Source: Pyricularia pennisetigena (taxonomy: Eukaryota; Ascomycota; Sordariomycetes; Magnaporthales; Pyriculariaceae). Taken from it: a stretch of DNA of 64,000 nucleotides. A program made the position numbers and the translations under genes. The stretch covers positions 744,001-808,000 of the forward strand of contig NW_021940919.1 in NCBI RefSeq assembly GCF_004337985.1, in the 5' to 3' direction. Within the stretch, counting starts at the first letter, position 1. Each line of letters starts with the position of its first letter. A model generated the notes under the pieces. The model saw nothing but the letters and a program-made list of their open reading frames with translations. It made no database searches and was not told the origin of the DNA. Below are positions 1 to 11,675 of this stretch, piece by piece.

Positions 1-591
1 AATACTCAATCGGAATTTATTCAAGGGATAGTTCGCTTGTTTACCATGCCGCGAAAAAAAGCGGTTCCATGTCAAGATCTCGTGGTGTCGGGCCATTTTG
101 CCCGGGTTTCCCGTTGACTGCTACTCTTCACTTTCTTTCTCTCCACCAGCATGAAATGTTGATCGTCATTCCGGACTAAAGCAATGTCCCTGGGTTTCCA
201 AAAATATGCAATCAATCTAACATGCAAAAAAAAAGACCAGCGGGTGACCATCGCGACATGAATCGTGGCCATGTTCATCGGTCCAAGAATAGTGCAAACC
301 AGTAGCTCGACGGACGGGAGAGGATATGGATGTTGCCAGAATGTTTGGCGTCGGTCCAATGTTTATAAAGACTCTTTCAGAGACCTTTTTTTCTTTTTCT
401 TCTTATTTTCCTTCTCTGTTCACCCGACAATCCTACCACTCACGAGGCCACCACACAAGACATTCGCTTTCACACTGTCGCTTCAGCAATAAAAGCATCC
501 ACTCGTTTGACACATTCTATTTTTTACCCTTCTGCAACAAGTCAGCAGATCCTGCTCAACAACAATAACAAAAAACAAAAAAAAAAAAAAA
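1..591. other. Intergenic / 5' flank
   Basis: No supported gene. Open frames on both strands are short, lack signal peptides or recognisable motifs, and overlap each other. The last 100 bases are pyrimidine- and A-rich and end in a run of A directly before the ATG of the small secreted protein gene, consistent with a fungal 5' leader. Confidence 0.5.
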
Positions 592-879
592 ATGAAGTTC
601 TCAACCGTGCTTTCCTCCTTTGCACTGGCCAGTGTCGCCATCGCCGCCGGCACCAGATCAGGCCGGCCCCCAAGAGCTCCGACGTCGGCCCAGTACTCAA
701 AGTCCCAGATGCAGGCCGGCGGCCGGAAAACCAGCGACCAAATTTTTAAAGAATGCATGGAGGGATGCAGAAAGGCGCTCGCTGAGTTCAGGTCTACACA
801 AGATATCGAAACTAAGTGCGAGAACGTATGCAACAAAGCCGTCGAAGACGCAAGGAAAAATGGTTTGACATCTGATTAA
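592..879 (+). CDS. Small secreted twin-CX3C protein (effector-like)
   Basis: Encodes 95 residues in one exon. Residues 1 to about 19 form a typical signal peptide (MKFSTVLSSFALASVAIAAG). The mature part has a basic, disordered N-terminal half and then exactly four cysteines in two CX3C pairs (CMEGC and CENVC) separated by 16 residues, in a stretch that reads as two helices. This is the spacing of a disulfide-stapled helical hairpin, as in twin-CX3C proteins, but here on a secretory precursor. The ATG follows an A-rich leader. A protein with the same motif order (CM-x-x-CR ... IE-x-KCE-x-x-C) lies at 35437-35712, so the two are probably diverged paralogues. The function is unknown; a host-interaction or surface role is inferred only from size, secretion and location near a transposon island. 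Confidence 0.8.
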   Translation: MKFSTVLSSFALASVAIAAGTRSGRPPRAPTSAQYSKSQMQAGGRKTSDQIFKECMEGCRKALAEFRSTQDIETKCENVCNKAVEDARKNGLTSD

Positions 880-3381
880 GAAACTCTCGGCGGCGGTTTG
901 TGTTTGTTGCAATACGGCAGTGGCTATCGCACTCGGCTTGTGATCCCTAGAGAGATGAGATATGAAGGTGCCATCATCATCCTGGTGCTTTGCAGGTTGG
1001 GCAGCTATGGATCCACGCAACGACTTTAATTCGTGTTTTGGAACAGACTTTGATAGTTTTGTTTTGTACCTGGAAGATAGACAGAGGCGATACAGCGATT
1101 CGCACTAATTCTGTGCGTCAATATAAATCCCTAGATCCAGACGAGGTCTACGAACTGTACTCGTTACCAATGAGGACGAAAGCAAGAAATAAGGGGAAAC
1201 CTAAGTCATGAAAACCACAATACAGCACAGTCATTGCCAAGTACAGTCGCATCTAGACCCTTAGGTACCAACATCCAGACCATCATTTCGATAGTTTTTG
1301 TTTTCTTCAATATACGTCGTGAACCGATCGCTACCAACGCCGTTTTGCACAAACACATGCAGCCATCGGCCCTTTTGGTGGCCAAGCTCAAATAAATTGA
1401 GGGCATATAAAAGTTCCTGACACCAATATGTTGTACTTCGCAAGTTGGTATCAAAACATTGTCGGGGTCATCCACGAAAGTCTTCAGGTGGACATTGATG
1501 TTGGCAGAGCTCTTTGTATACGCAGGATAACACCGTAAAGTCGATCTGGGTCAGATGAAAAGAGAAAACTTCAAGGATTAGGTAGTGCGTTCCAACTTGC
1601 AGGATCAAACAGAGCTACCAATTTTGGCTGGTGCTGGTATTCATCGTCTAGAATGGTTGCCGTCATATATCGTGTAATTGAGTCAATATTTCTCAGGAGC
1701 TGCTTCTTTTTGGAGAATTCGATATGTCATAAAGACTTCTTCAGTCAGATCCGGGTTTAGGCTGTAAACTGTGGTTTTTATATTATTGGGGCTTCACTAG
1801 TATCACTGCCAAACTGCCATCGCTCCTCCTTTCCACCCGCGCCTTCTGTCGTCCTGACCAGCAGATGGTACACTGCTCAGGTAAGGAGAATCGGACTTTG
1901 CGCCGACTGAAGAATGAATGGATGGAAACGTCACAGGTTGTTACTGGCTAGTCCCACCAAGCGCCTATCTCCAGCTTGATATGCTGTCGGATCAAGCAGG
2001 AGGCCCTCAATTGGCTTGGCGCGCAATCCATAGGACGACAAGCTAAGAGGTTCAAGAGGAACCAGAAATCACCAACATCACCCTGGCTCGTGATAATAAG
2101 TATTCCTCTTGGTTTCACATAGTAACCCACCCCGTGTGCGACGCCAAGGTTCGGGAATTCTGACAAAGGCTAGCAAGTTATGTGATAGCTGGGGCAGGGG
2201 GGGCAATATTGCATAGTTTTCGACGGTTGGAGAACAACTTTAACTGGCCCATAAGCTCACCGACGAGAATGAATCCTTGTCGCCATTACTCCATATCTAG
2301 TTACACCAGTATCACTGGCAAATCCCCATACGTGTTCTAGGCTTCTCGATCCCTCGTTATGGCACCAAAAGGAAACATACAAGCTCTTGAGCAATTAACA
2401 CCTTTGGATACCCTGCACTGTTGAGAAGCCGGCTTTCTACTTCGCTCCCGATTCGAGGCTGCTGCGTAACCACATAGTGTGCTTTGCGCACTGTCACTAT
2501 CTGGTGCCCACGAGGCGAGCCCGAGGGAATAGGCAGCATCCGCGAAAACACTCATGGGTCTTGTTGACGAGGGCTGCAACTTGCTTATTGCAGTCGCTTC
2601 GCCCGCATGTGCCTCCAAGCGACCGTATCTGGAATGGCGCTCATTTCAACGAGAGGTCGATTTTTTTCTAGATCAGCGCCATGATGAGCGTTCAATGTCG
2701 TATCAAAACTAAGCTTTTCCTTATGCTTACTTTAGTACACTCGCAACAAAAAAAACCTCTGAGCAACGGCTGCGGCAAAGGGATTAACCTGCTTCTTTAC
2801 AAATTAGACGCGCGCAGGTAGTTGTAGTTTTTTTTTTCCCGAAATATACGACAATTGACCTCCATAACCAAATCTATGGTGATGTTTGGCGTAGGCTTTT
2901 ATCTTCCTGACCTTTTTTTTTCGGCGGGCAGGATAATCCAGAAAGATTATACACAGGGGTTATAAGTTATAACTTGGTGTGAGAGGATCATTACATGGGT
3001 CAGTAACAAAGTGATGGAAATTTTGTGAGCTGCTTAACGCAATTGATTTTGTCGGTTATCTCATTTCTCGTGCTAGGATTTTGCGGAAAAGCCTTCCTAA
3101 TTGCATGAACCGACCGAATAAAGACACCTGTTTTGGAACTTTATATCCCTTTTTTTTTCTCTTTTGAATGACGGGCGCGCACGTTGGCCAATTGGCCTGA
3201 TAGAAATATGCTAGCAAGCCAAACCAACATGTGTACATTGTTCTAGCGTAGCTGCAAGAAACAAATCCCCCTTTGCTCTTTGCACCAAGTCTTCCATGTC
3301 GGTCGATGAAGCCCTTGTCGATCAGGAGTTTCCTCATTTCCACTGAACCGAATGTTGTTGGTAAGGTTATGGCCGCTCTCA
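880..3381. other. Intergenic, no gene seen
   Basis: About 2.5 kb without a convincing reading frame. The open frames present are under 120 codons, overlap on opposite strands and carry no domain or signal-peptide signature. Short T/A runs (for example around 2829 and 2920) are the only visible structure. Confidence 0.5.
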
Positions 3382-3541
3382 TGGACACGGGGTGAAGGAT
3401 TCACAGCAGGTAAGATGTGCTTGGCCCTGTCCGCCACATTGGGTGGGAAATCCCTTCAGTTTGGACACGGGGTGGAGAATTCACAGCAGATAAGCCGTGA
3501 TTGGCCCGGTCCACCACACTGGGTGGGAAATCCCTTCAGTT
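3382..3541. repeat. 80-bp tandem duplication, two copies
   Basis: Copies are 3382-3461 and 3462-3541. By eye they differ at 9 of 80 positions, so about 89 percent identity. The repeat lies inside the 3' end of the minus-strand gene at 3456-3644: the gene-proximal copy (3462-3541) encodes its last residues and the distal copy follows immediately after the stop. In another frame the distal copy still encodes the same cysteine-containing tail, ending in its own TGA. Confidence 0.9.
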
Positions 3542-3644
3542 CGGCACAAGTCACTCCCTGTGGTGCTTCGGTGCATGCCGCCAACACTAGAGAAGGGCCA
3601 AACGCCAGCGAGGCCACAGTAGTGAGAAGAATCGAAAGCTTCAT
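3456..3644 (-). CDS. Small secreted cysteine-rich peptide
   Basis: The minus-strand frame could start at 3686, but the ATG at 3644 directly precedes a clean signal peptide (MKLSILLTTVASLAFGPSLVLA) and is preferred; this gives 62 residues. The mature peptide of about 40 residues has six cysteines, including an adjacent CC pair, the pattern of a small disulfide-rich secreted peptide. I do not recognise the family. The last 26 codons lie in one copy of an 80-bp tandem duplication; because the repeat is not a multiple of three, the frame adds one Asn after the ancestral Pro and meets a TGA made at the repeat junction. The second copy downstream preserves a coding-like alternative tail. It might be spliced to give a variant C-terminus or may simply be 3' UTR. 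Confidence 0.65.
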   Translation of the reverse strand: MKLSILLTTVASLAFGPSLVLAACTEAPQGVTCAELKGFPTQCGGPGQSRLICCEFSTPCPN

Positions 3645-3686
3645 GATAAAGCGATAGGATGTTATTTGGAAATTTATCCTAAGCAC

Positions 3687-6600
3687 ATAACCATTAGCTC
3701 GGGCAACAACTGAGGGGAGATAAATGTCTTACGGAATTGGTTTATGTAGGCTTATTAGCTTGTTGGTAAGGGTTGTCCGTTGGATGAATCGATAAAGAAA
3801 AGAAAAGAAAAAAAAAAGATAAGTGGTGATTGGATACGATATAAGCGTGGAATCGTTATTTGTTCTTATACTCCCGTCGTCTTGGTTCGTGCGTCGCGTC
3901 CCGTCGCACCATAACCACAACCAAAAAAGACAAAAGCTCCCCCGTCAATGACTAATGCCAGTGACTTTCGGTAAGCGTAAACTGCAACAAAAGCCGTAAT
4001 GATACTCTAGCGGCGATCGATGCGAGTCAAGCAGGTGGCAGCCCGGATCATTATTTTGCACGCGAAATTAACGCAGAAAACGTAACATTTGGAGTGAAAA
4101 TGAAGCCGTGATTTTAAAGTCCTCGAAACTACAACTGATAGGTATCAAGATCCCGTGCTTTGCACCGAGGCCAAAATATTTCAAATGTGACGCAGGTGGC
4201 ACTTTTGCGTGTAAAACAGCAAAGATAAAAGCCTAATACCCACAATTTAACGGATGTTTGGAGCTCATCCAAACAGCTAAATCCAAAGAGGTTGATATGT
4301 AGATACAATTCCAGGAGAAAGGTCTGCGGCCTGATTCGTACTGTGTTCTCTTACTCTGCATTACAGAATGGTACCTTGTTTGAACGACTTACATAGTGAT
4401 AGCTGCCATGGGTCAAACAATTAGTGTTTTATCCATCGATTAATGCGCCTTAAAAGATAAAGTTCACAATCTGAAACCGTTCTTGCTTTGTCGCTTGATG
4501 CACGAGCTTGTAGGTTTAAAGTCTGTAGATCTCTTGTTGATCCGTTTGAGTCATTGACAACGAAAAAGAAGAAGTAAATCTAAAGTGGGTAAGAAACCTT
4601 TTGGCAGACCAGCGTTCTCGGGGCTTTCTTTTTTATTCATTTGTTTATTTTTTTTCTTTTTTATGACTAGCTACGACGGTCTACTTTAGGGCTTGATCTT
4701 CAAGACTAAGATCTAGTTGCCAACTCGAGTTGTTGGCGATTAGGTGGTACTTTAGTTTGCCAAAGCAAGTGGGCAACTGTTGTAAAGTTATTTTTTTAAA
4801 ACATGCAAACTAGTCCCAAAAAAAAATAAAGCATCGAAAAAACGTAATCTTCTTTACGCATTTAAACCTTGAGGCTTTCAAATATGGTTTCCAAAATGTG
4901 GCGGGTTTGCGGAAGTTACTTAGACGCGAAACATGACTTTTGAAGAACGGATCTTCAAAGCGCAGGGGGACCCAGTCGCCCAAGCTCGAGTAAGTTTGGT
5001 TTAATGAGCAATCCAAATGAGGTTAGCCGCGCGGTTTGTTTACCGCTGTTCCCGTATCCTGACCTTATCCAGAGGACTGCATCTGCTTATTGTCAATGCT
5101 GCAGCTGTTCCAACAATGAGAATATCTGCACCTGTGCTTGCTGAATGACGAACAGGCTGGCCTGGCCTGTCGATTCCCATGCATGCGTATTGTAATCGAC
5201 AAGTTCTTCTGCCTGGATTGAATGATAAGGGTAAAGTGCTGGAAGGGATATGAGCAGATGTATCTGGTGCATTTTTGCCATGTTGCTTATGACGAGTACT
5301 GGAATATTGTATCAAGATTCCGGGAACCGATCTGCAGTCTCTGTAAAGTCGTCATTGTTTGGACCAAGTCACAGTCAAAGAATAAGACGAATTGCTCCTA
5401 ACAAAGCCAAAATTAGGGCTCTCTTTACGGTGAGGAATGTGTTTTTCCATAAGATAAAATGGCTTGTATCTGATCAGTCAGTTAGCAACATTCACATTAC
5501 ATCAAGATCACACTTGTGAACCATGTTAAAATATCAGAGAAACCTCTGGAAATAACCTGAGGCTCTCGGCAGGATCACAACAGACAGTCGCTTGTGACAT
5601 GCAGTACGAAAAGAGCAACCGACAATAACCATCGGTGAGAAACTATAAATTCTCGCAATATCCTCCGGCTTCAACGGCCATTTCTTCCCATATCAAAGTT
5701 TACAGGACCGCACACTGGATTTGAGGGAAAAAAAAGAAAATCAGCTACAAGGCCCGCACAAGAAGCTTTGAGGACAGTTCTCGCTGTTTCCTCTCAAACC
5801 TTCCATCATCGACTCAAACCATCCACGCCAAGCTTTTTAACCCTAGATATGAATTCGACACAAGAAACCTTTCTTGGGGAGAACCAGCGGCAGCTAGCAG
5901 GTTCACTCGAGCTCGTCGACAGGCCTCCCAAGCTGCCCAGGCCGATGCCGATTCCGCCGCCTCTGAAGCCTCTGCCTTGGCCAAAGCCGTGTCCACCGCA
6001 ATAACCGCAACCAGGCAATTCTTGGGTAATGGGGGCCCAAGAGAACCGAATCAAAGTAACAAAAGTGCTCTAAGAGGGCTTTCTTAGCCTTGGTTAGAAA
6101 AAGCTGCGTACATTGCGCTGGACTCAAACTGCGTAGGCACGACCGCCGCAGACTGCGATGCTATGTCGAGTAGCCTAGATAAACAGATTGTTTTTGTTCA
6201 TCTGTATCCGCTTCGACTTTGTAGCCTTTGGTCAAGTGATTTGATAAACTAGAGCTGAGACGACTGATAAAACATCGCACAGCCCATTTGCGAGGTGTTA
6301 GCGTCTGCTTGTCATCCATAAATATGTGCTCTTCCTGTCGACCAAGGTCCTACACCTCGCAGAAATATCTAGCTCATGGCGTAGCTTGGCAGATGATGTT
6401 GTCTTACATGGCCAACACTCGAGAGGATTTACAGCTCGGCTGATAAGAATCACGTAAGCTTGGCCCACCACCCTGCCAATGAAACAATGCAGCCAGCACC
6501 TTTGTGCGCTCAATGAGACAAAGCAGATCTTTAGTAACGGCGCCGCCGGGAGGGCCGTGCTGATGTCATACCCCAAGGACAAAATTCATAATGCGCTGCT

Positions 6601-6909
6601 TCCACGTTGATTGGCCAAAGTCCCGACCCTGGGGATAAACAGGATCCCGGGGAGATGGTAATATTGGAGCGCCAGGAATGCCAGGGTAGTATTTGGTCAG
6701 CTCAAGGCAGCCGTCGTGCCCTTGGGGGATGACAACACACCGCTAACCCCTTTTTCTTTTTTTCGGCGGCGCATGTTGATTGTCGACATGGTTAGATATG
6801 TAACCCGAAACTATATAATGTTAGACAAAAGTCATACTCTCTGCTCGACGCTGTTTGTGTTTTGGACCATATGCCAGCACCAATCACCATCCATTGCACT
6901 ACCGACTCC
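3687..6909. other. Long spacer, no supported gene
   Basis: About 3.2 kb with no convincing coding unit. Around 5848-6087 (+) there is an Ala/Ser-rich stretch open in one frame without an ATG, and in another frame a short Pro-rich ORF; neither can be supported. T-rich and A-rich runs occur near 3795, 4630 and 4793. The final 200 bases are the promoter side of the PQQ-type gene. Confidence 0.45.
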
Positions 6910-8718
6910 ATGCCAAGCCTCAAAACGTCCCTGTACAGGGCAGCGGCCCTGGCCGTCCTGGCCTGCCGAGCCAGTGCCACAAACCAAGAGCAGAAGCCGC
7001 TGACATTCCCCGACGACGCTGTCACAAAAGGGATGCTGGGTACAGCTGCCGCACTCGACGACCAAATCCCGGACCCGCAGCCGCCACCGGGAGGAAACTG
7101 GCTGGGCTGGGGCGCCGGCGTCTACAACAACCGCTGGGCGGCGAGCGACGCCGTCGTCGACGCCTCCAACGTCGCCAACCTGACCAAAGTCTGCTCCGTG
7201 CAGTACACGACCGCCGGCCAGAGCGCGCCGCCCCTCGTCACGGGGGGCGTGGCCTACTACCCGACCTGGTCCGGCCTGATCGAGGCGCTGGACTACAGGA
7301 GCTGCCAAAGGGTGTGGACCATCAACGTGACGCGCGTCCTCGACCAGTACCGGCCGGGCCCGGTGCAGAACGGCAGGGCCAAGGTGTCGCGGACCACACC
7401 GGCGCTGGGCGACGACGGCGAGACGCTCTACTTTGGCACGGTCGCGCACGCCCTCGTGCTCGCCGTCGACCGCAGGTCGGGCACGGTCGTCGACAGCCTG
7501 CAGCTCGACGCCAACCCGTTCGCCATCGTGACGCAGTCGCCCACCTTTTACGACGGGAGGCTGTACGCCGGCGTGTCGAGCAGCGAGTCGGCCGCCTTCC
7601 CGGGCCACCCGTGCTGCTCGTTCGTCGGATCGCTGCACGCCGTCGCTCTCCGCCGTGGCCGGCTCCGGCCGCTGTGGAGCGTGCAGACCATAGACCAGAC
7701 CTCGGTCGCCAGCCAAAACTTCAGCGGCGCCGCCGTCTGGGGCAGCCAGCCGTCCATCGACCCCATCCGCCGCCAGGTCTTCATCGGCACCGGCCAGCTG
7801 TACTCCCTCCCTCCGGCGTTCGAGGAGTGCCAGCGCCAGACGGCCAACATCACCGTGGTCAAACAGGGGCTGACGGGCCACGACCCTTGCCTCCCGCGCG
7901 CGGCGTACCAAAACTCCATCCTGGCGCTGGACCTGGACACGGGCCGCGTCAACTGGGCCCGGCAGCTGGGGCCGCTCGACGCCTGGAACGCCGGCTGCAT
8001 CGACTTCCCGGGCGTGCCGCCCAACCCGGGCGCGTGTCCGGACCTGCCCGGCCAGGACGCCGACTTTGGCATGGCGCCGACCTTTGTGCTGGGAAGCGCC
8101 GCGACGCCCTTTGGCGTGGACGTGGTGGTGGCGGGCCAGAAGAACGGGATGCTGTGGGCGCTGTGCGCGGCGTCGGGGACGACGGCCTGGGCCACGCAGA
8201 CGGGGCCCGACGGGCTGGAGGGCGGGCTGACGTGGGGCGTGGCGGTGGACGAGCGCGCCATCTACTTCACCAACACCAACTCGCAGCACCGCCCGTTCCC
8301 GATCCCCGGCGGCGACGTCGTGTCCAACAGCGCCTTTGGCGCCGCGAGCCTGGCCGACGGCCGCATCCTGTGGCTGACGCCCGCGCCCCACAACCACGAC
8401 AGCTACGTGGCCCCGGCCGTGGTCAACGACGTGGTGCTGGTCGGCACGTCTGGCGCCAGGGGCGACTGGATCGAGCCCGTCGGGCCGGGGTACCTAACGC
8501 CGCTGGACAAGAAGACGGGCAAGGTGCTGAGGCAGATCAAGCTGGATGCGGTGCTGAGAGGGGGTCCGGTCGCCGTCCAGGATTACGTCTTTTTCGGTAC
8601 CGGTTACGGTGGCATCCACACCCCCGAGCCGGGCTCTTTCAGCGTCTGGAAGATCAACGGTGAAGGGGCGAGGACGGCGGAGGAGGAGCAGGTGAAGGGT
8701 GGCATGGGAGACTTGTGA
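6910..8718 (+). CDS. Secreted PQQ-type beta-propeller protein (polyvinyl-alcohol-dehydrogenase-like)
   Basis: The frame is open from an ATG at 6862, but the ATG at 6910 gives a proper signal peptide (MPSLKTSLYRAAALAVLACRASA) and a 602-residue product, so I use it. The mature chain carries repeated blade-like units of the PQQ/quinoprotein propeller type: short beta motifs of the form A-L-D-x-x-T/S-G-x-x-x-W recur, for example LALDLDTGRVNWARQLG, LWALCAASGTTAWATQTG and LTPLDKKTGKVLRQIKLD. Fungal homologues are usually annotated as polyvinyl alcohol dehydrogenase-like or PQQ-binding-like propeller oxidoreductases; the real substrate is unknown. I see no CxxCH heme motif, so a quinohaemoprotein is unlikely. 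GC-rich third positions create long spurious frames in both directions. It is a single exon and probably extracellular. Confidence 0.85.
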   Translation: MPSLKTSLYRAAALAVLACRASATNQEQKPLTFPDDAVTKGMLGTAAALDDQIPDPQPPPGGNWLGWGAGVYNNRWAASDAVVDASNVANLTKVCSVQYTTAGQSAPPLVTGGVAYYPTWSGLIEALDYRSCQRVWTINVTRVLDQYRPGPVQNGRAKVSRTTPALGDDGETLYFGTVAHALVLAVDRRSGTVVDSLQLDANPFAIVTQSPTFYDGRLYAGVSSSESAAFPGHPCCSFVGSLHAVALRRGRLRPLWSVQTIDQTSVASQNFSGAAVWGSQPSIDPIRRQVFIGTGQLYSLPPAFEECQRQTANITVVKQGLTGHDPCLPRAAYQNSILALDLDTGRVNWARQLGPLDAWNAGCIDFPGVPPNPGACPDLPGQDADFGMAPTFVLGSAATPFGVDVVVAGQKNGMLWALCAASGTTAWATQTGPDGLEGGLTWGVAVDERAIYFTNTNSQHRPFPIPGGDVVSNSAFGAASLADGRILWLTPAPHNHDSYVAPAVVNDVVLVGTSGARGDWIEPVGPGYLTPLDKKTGKVLRQIKLDAVLRGGPVAVQDYVFFGTGYGGIHTPEPGSFSVWKINGEGARTAEEEQVKGGMGDL

Positions 8719-9538
8719 TTGAGCCTTCATGGCCATGGTATATGAGCTCGTATAGATTGAGGAGTAGTGTCATTGAAAGTCTTTTTTCCAAGTTCGTGTG
8801 GGTGTGGGCATGTACACAAAAGTATCGTTATTTGTCATGCTTGGAGCTGTGATATTCGTAAACCCCAGCCGCAGCCACGAGGAAAAAGTCCCAAGACGCC
8901 ATTGGAGATTGATGTAATTGTAGATAAACACACAAGTACAAGATATATTTGCACTCAAGTTGAAAAAAAGTACTCAACACTGCGAAGAGAAAAAGTCTGG
9001 AATAGTAGCTCCGCCGTGCTCGTAAAGCTCACCACAGTCGGTCCCAAGACATTCCCTCATGTAGAGACACAAAAATATCCCCTGTCAACCATCGCAGTCT
9101 TCCCTTCATCCCCAGACAACCTGCCCAGCCATCAACTCCAACCAAGACAAAGGCACACCAAGCCCCATTTATAGTTTCGGTTTGCGCTTGTTTCGCACCG
9201 TCTCCGGTCGTTCGCGTTTAAACGCTGCGTAAAAGAGCCGGAATTTGTTACAATTTACCAAAAGCTAAAACCGCCCCGTCGTTTCAAGAACCGCGACGAA
9301 ATACCGTCGATATGATTTTGTTGCCGCAGATTAAAAAGAACATTCGTGGACAGTGCATTTTCAAGACCAGTCTTGTTAGTTAATATGAAGACTGTAAAGT
9401 CGACGTCGCTATGAGTGACGCACTGACGCCGTACAACTAATGTGCCTAGTCAAGAAAAATTCGATTGTATATTGCACCCCATTTCACAAAATTAACAACG
9501 TCTTCCATCGGAAGGCGGTCGAAAGGTCGTCTTCCATC
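8719..9538. other. Intergenic, left border of repeat island
   Basis: No gene supported. Composition shifts from normal to AT-rich towards the right. The duplicated short word CGTCTTCCATC occurs twice (about 9509 and 9528) immediately left of the MITE, and might be a scar of earlier insertion. Confidence 0.4.
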
Positions 9539-10030
9539 TAAGGCATTCCAAACCCCCCACGGGGGCCCGTGTCAGCCCAAATCGGTGGGGCGGGCGACCC
9601 GTGGGTGGGTTGAATTTTTAATGGGGGGGGGGGGGGGGCCCGGCCCGGCCCAAAACTGAACGCGGGTTTTTTTGGCAACCCGCGGGCCCCCGTAAAAAAC
9701 CCGTAAAAATAAAAATTTGTAAAATTTTATTTATTAATTTTAATAATTAAATTAAAAAAAAAATTAAAAAAATTATAATTGGAGTACAAAATATAAAATA
9801 TATTTGTTAAATTTTAATTTATAATTAAAAAAAATTGGTTTTTTTATTTTTTTAAATATTTATTATAAAATAGAACCCGCGGGTTACCTAATTCGGGCTA
9901 AGCCCGCCAGCCCGCGGGCCCCCATTAGCCCGCCAAAAAAACCTGTGGGCTATTACGGGCCCCCGCCAAAAGCCTATGGGCTGGTGGGCCGGGCTGGGTT
10001 AAACCTGTTTTCGGGTTTTGGAATGCCTTA
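9539..10030. mobile_element. hAT-type MITE, copy 1
   Basis: Bounded by TAAGGCATTCC at the left and its inverse GGAATGCCTTA at the right, with subterminal GC-rich blocks (GCCCGCGGG, CGGCCCGG) and an AT-rich core; no coding capacity. A second copy with the same ends lies at 47185-47685. The termini fit the short YARNG-type hAT end. The 8 bases on each side (CTTCCATC and CAAGGAGT) do not match, so this copy has no visible target duplication, unlike copy 2. A run of about 16 G lies near 9623. Confidence 0.8.
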
Positions 10031-10240
10031 CAAGGAGTTCAGATATGAGCCCGGTTTAGAAACTCGCTGGAGGGGGTTCAAGATCCAAATTGAGTTAACG
10101 GCCCACTTATTTTCTGAACCCCTTTCAACTTTATAGATTTTGATAGGTCAAATATATTAAATAGCCCCATTTAGAAAAAATGATTCACGTACTGTTAATA
10201 ACGTATACCGCATCTGCCCTGCGTATGCGCCGCGTATGGC

Positions 10241-10401
10241 TAGTCTCAGTGCTCAGACTAGACCCCCCTGCTTCGCAGTGGGGACCGAGCGCTCCATGTA
10301 CCTTTCAGCCACATGGCTTTTCGACCAATTACATTGGCCGAAAAGATCGCGCTCGTTCTAATCTGAGGACAATTTGTCGCATTTCGCCGTTTATGGCGGT
10401 A
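10241..10401. repeat. Left terminal inverted repeat of the 13.84-kb element
   Basis: About 161 bp. The first 15 bases and the inner 40 bases match the inverse of 23909-24080; the middle is more diverged and rich in small hairpins (for example CCCC-CTGC-TTC-GCAG-TGGGG at about 10262-10283, and TTTTCG...CGAAAA near 10318-10344). Despite the RIP-like decay of the interior it stays fairly GC-rich. Confidence 0.75.
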
Positions 10402-10553
10402 CCACCAACAAAATACCCAATGCTGCGATATCGCCAACCACCATTCCCCCCGATACACAAAAAAATAAAAAATTTTTACCACTATACCATATATTTACGC
10501 ACATTAATTTTCATTCGATACATTATTAAACCAAATAAAACCCGAATCCAACA

Positions 10554-11635
10554 ATGGAAAACACATTTCCAATAATACCAATAAATACACCCGAAAAGGT
10601 ATTCCCATCCGCGCAACCTGCAACCCAATACTTTACGTCCGACCTAACCCCATTACTTCCATCGATATCGCAATTATTTTCGTTTTTATCGCTATCCCAA
10701 TTACCATCGCCCAATCGTATATTCGAAAATAAATGGGAATTTAGGCCTTTTTTAATCGATTAAAAGCAATTACCGAGGGAATCCGAATCCGAAACGGAAA
10801 TAGACCCCGAAACCAAATTTATTCGCGATATTACCAAATTTTGGCGCAACCGTTACCGACGTACCAATTTCACGCAATTTATCCACGTTTGGGTAACAGC
10901 GGCAGATTTTCACGAAATTACCCGACCTACCCCATCGCGAATATTTTTTTTTAAAAAAGTATTACGAAACCTTTAAATCCGAAAACGTTTACGCGCCAAT
11001 GGGGTCGAATACCGTTTTAATAATGAATTTTTTGCGCTTATCGAAGCCGACCTTTTGCGTAGGGAATTGTAGCAATTAATACAATATTTACGCCTTTTTA
11101 GCCGGTTCGAGCCCACAAATTTCCAATTTTCGGGAATAAAGGATTATTCCGCCAAAAACGTGAGCGATATGGATTGGTTTAAACAAATATTTAACACGTC
11201 CACCCAGGAAATCCCGTCCAAAACGCCAATATTATACAAATTTATATTTTTACTATTATTGCATTCCCGGGGCCACCGCCCGTTTTATCCATCGTTATAA
11301 ATTTCGAACGTGGTACATTTGGAACCAAATACCTTTTTAAAAACCACAAACCCCCCAACGTTAAAGGACTAACGCGTTATATTAATATTGGCGATTTTAA
11401 CCCACGGATATTCCCCCCAAAAAAGCAATTATTTGCTACGCGCATTCGCATTATACTTTATAAATAATGGAATTCCACGACGTATTGTAAACACATTATC
11501 CGGGTTTGGAATATGCTTATCTTATAAAGCTATTAAACGGTAAACCCAACAGCTTGTCGCCGTTACCCGAATACGTCATTAGTAATATCCATATTTATAT
11601 TTAGCTTTTACCGCGAACAGCAATAATAATTTTTT

Positions 11636-11675
<40 letters not shown>

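Noticed and set aside
5848..6087. Ala/Ser-rich open stretch on the plus strand
   Set aside because: It has no ATG in frame and no plausible donor/acceptor to attach it to an exon; it could be a remnant but cannot be supported.
6832..8397. Long antisense frame (521 codons) opposite the PQQ-type gene, and a 602-codon frame on the same strand in another phase
   Set aside because: Both are GC-rich shadows: Arg/Ala/Gly-rich composition with no motif, while the chosen frame has a signal peptide and propeller repeats.
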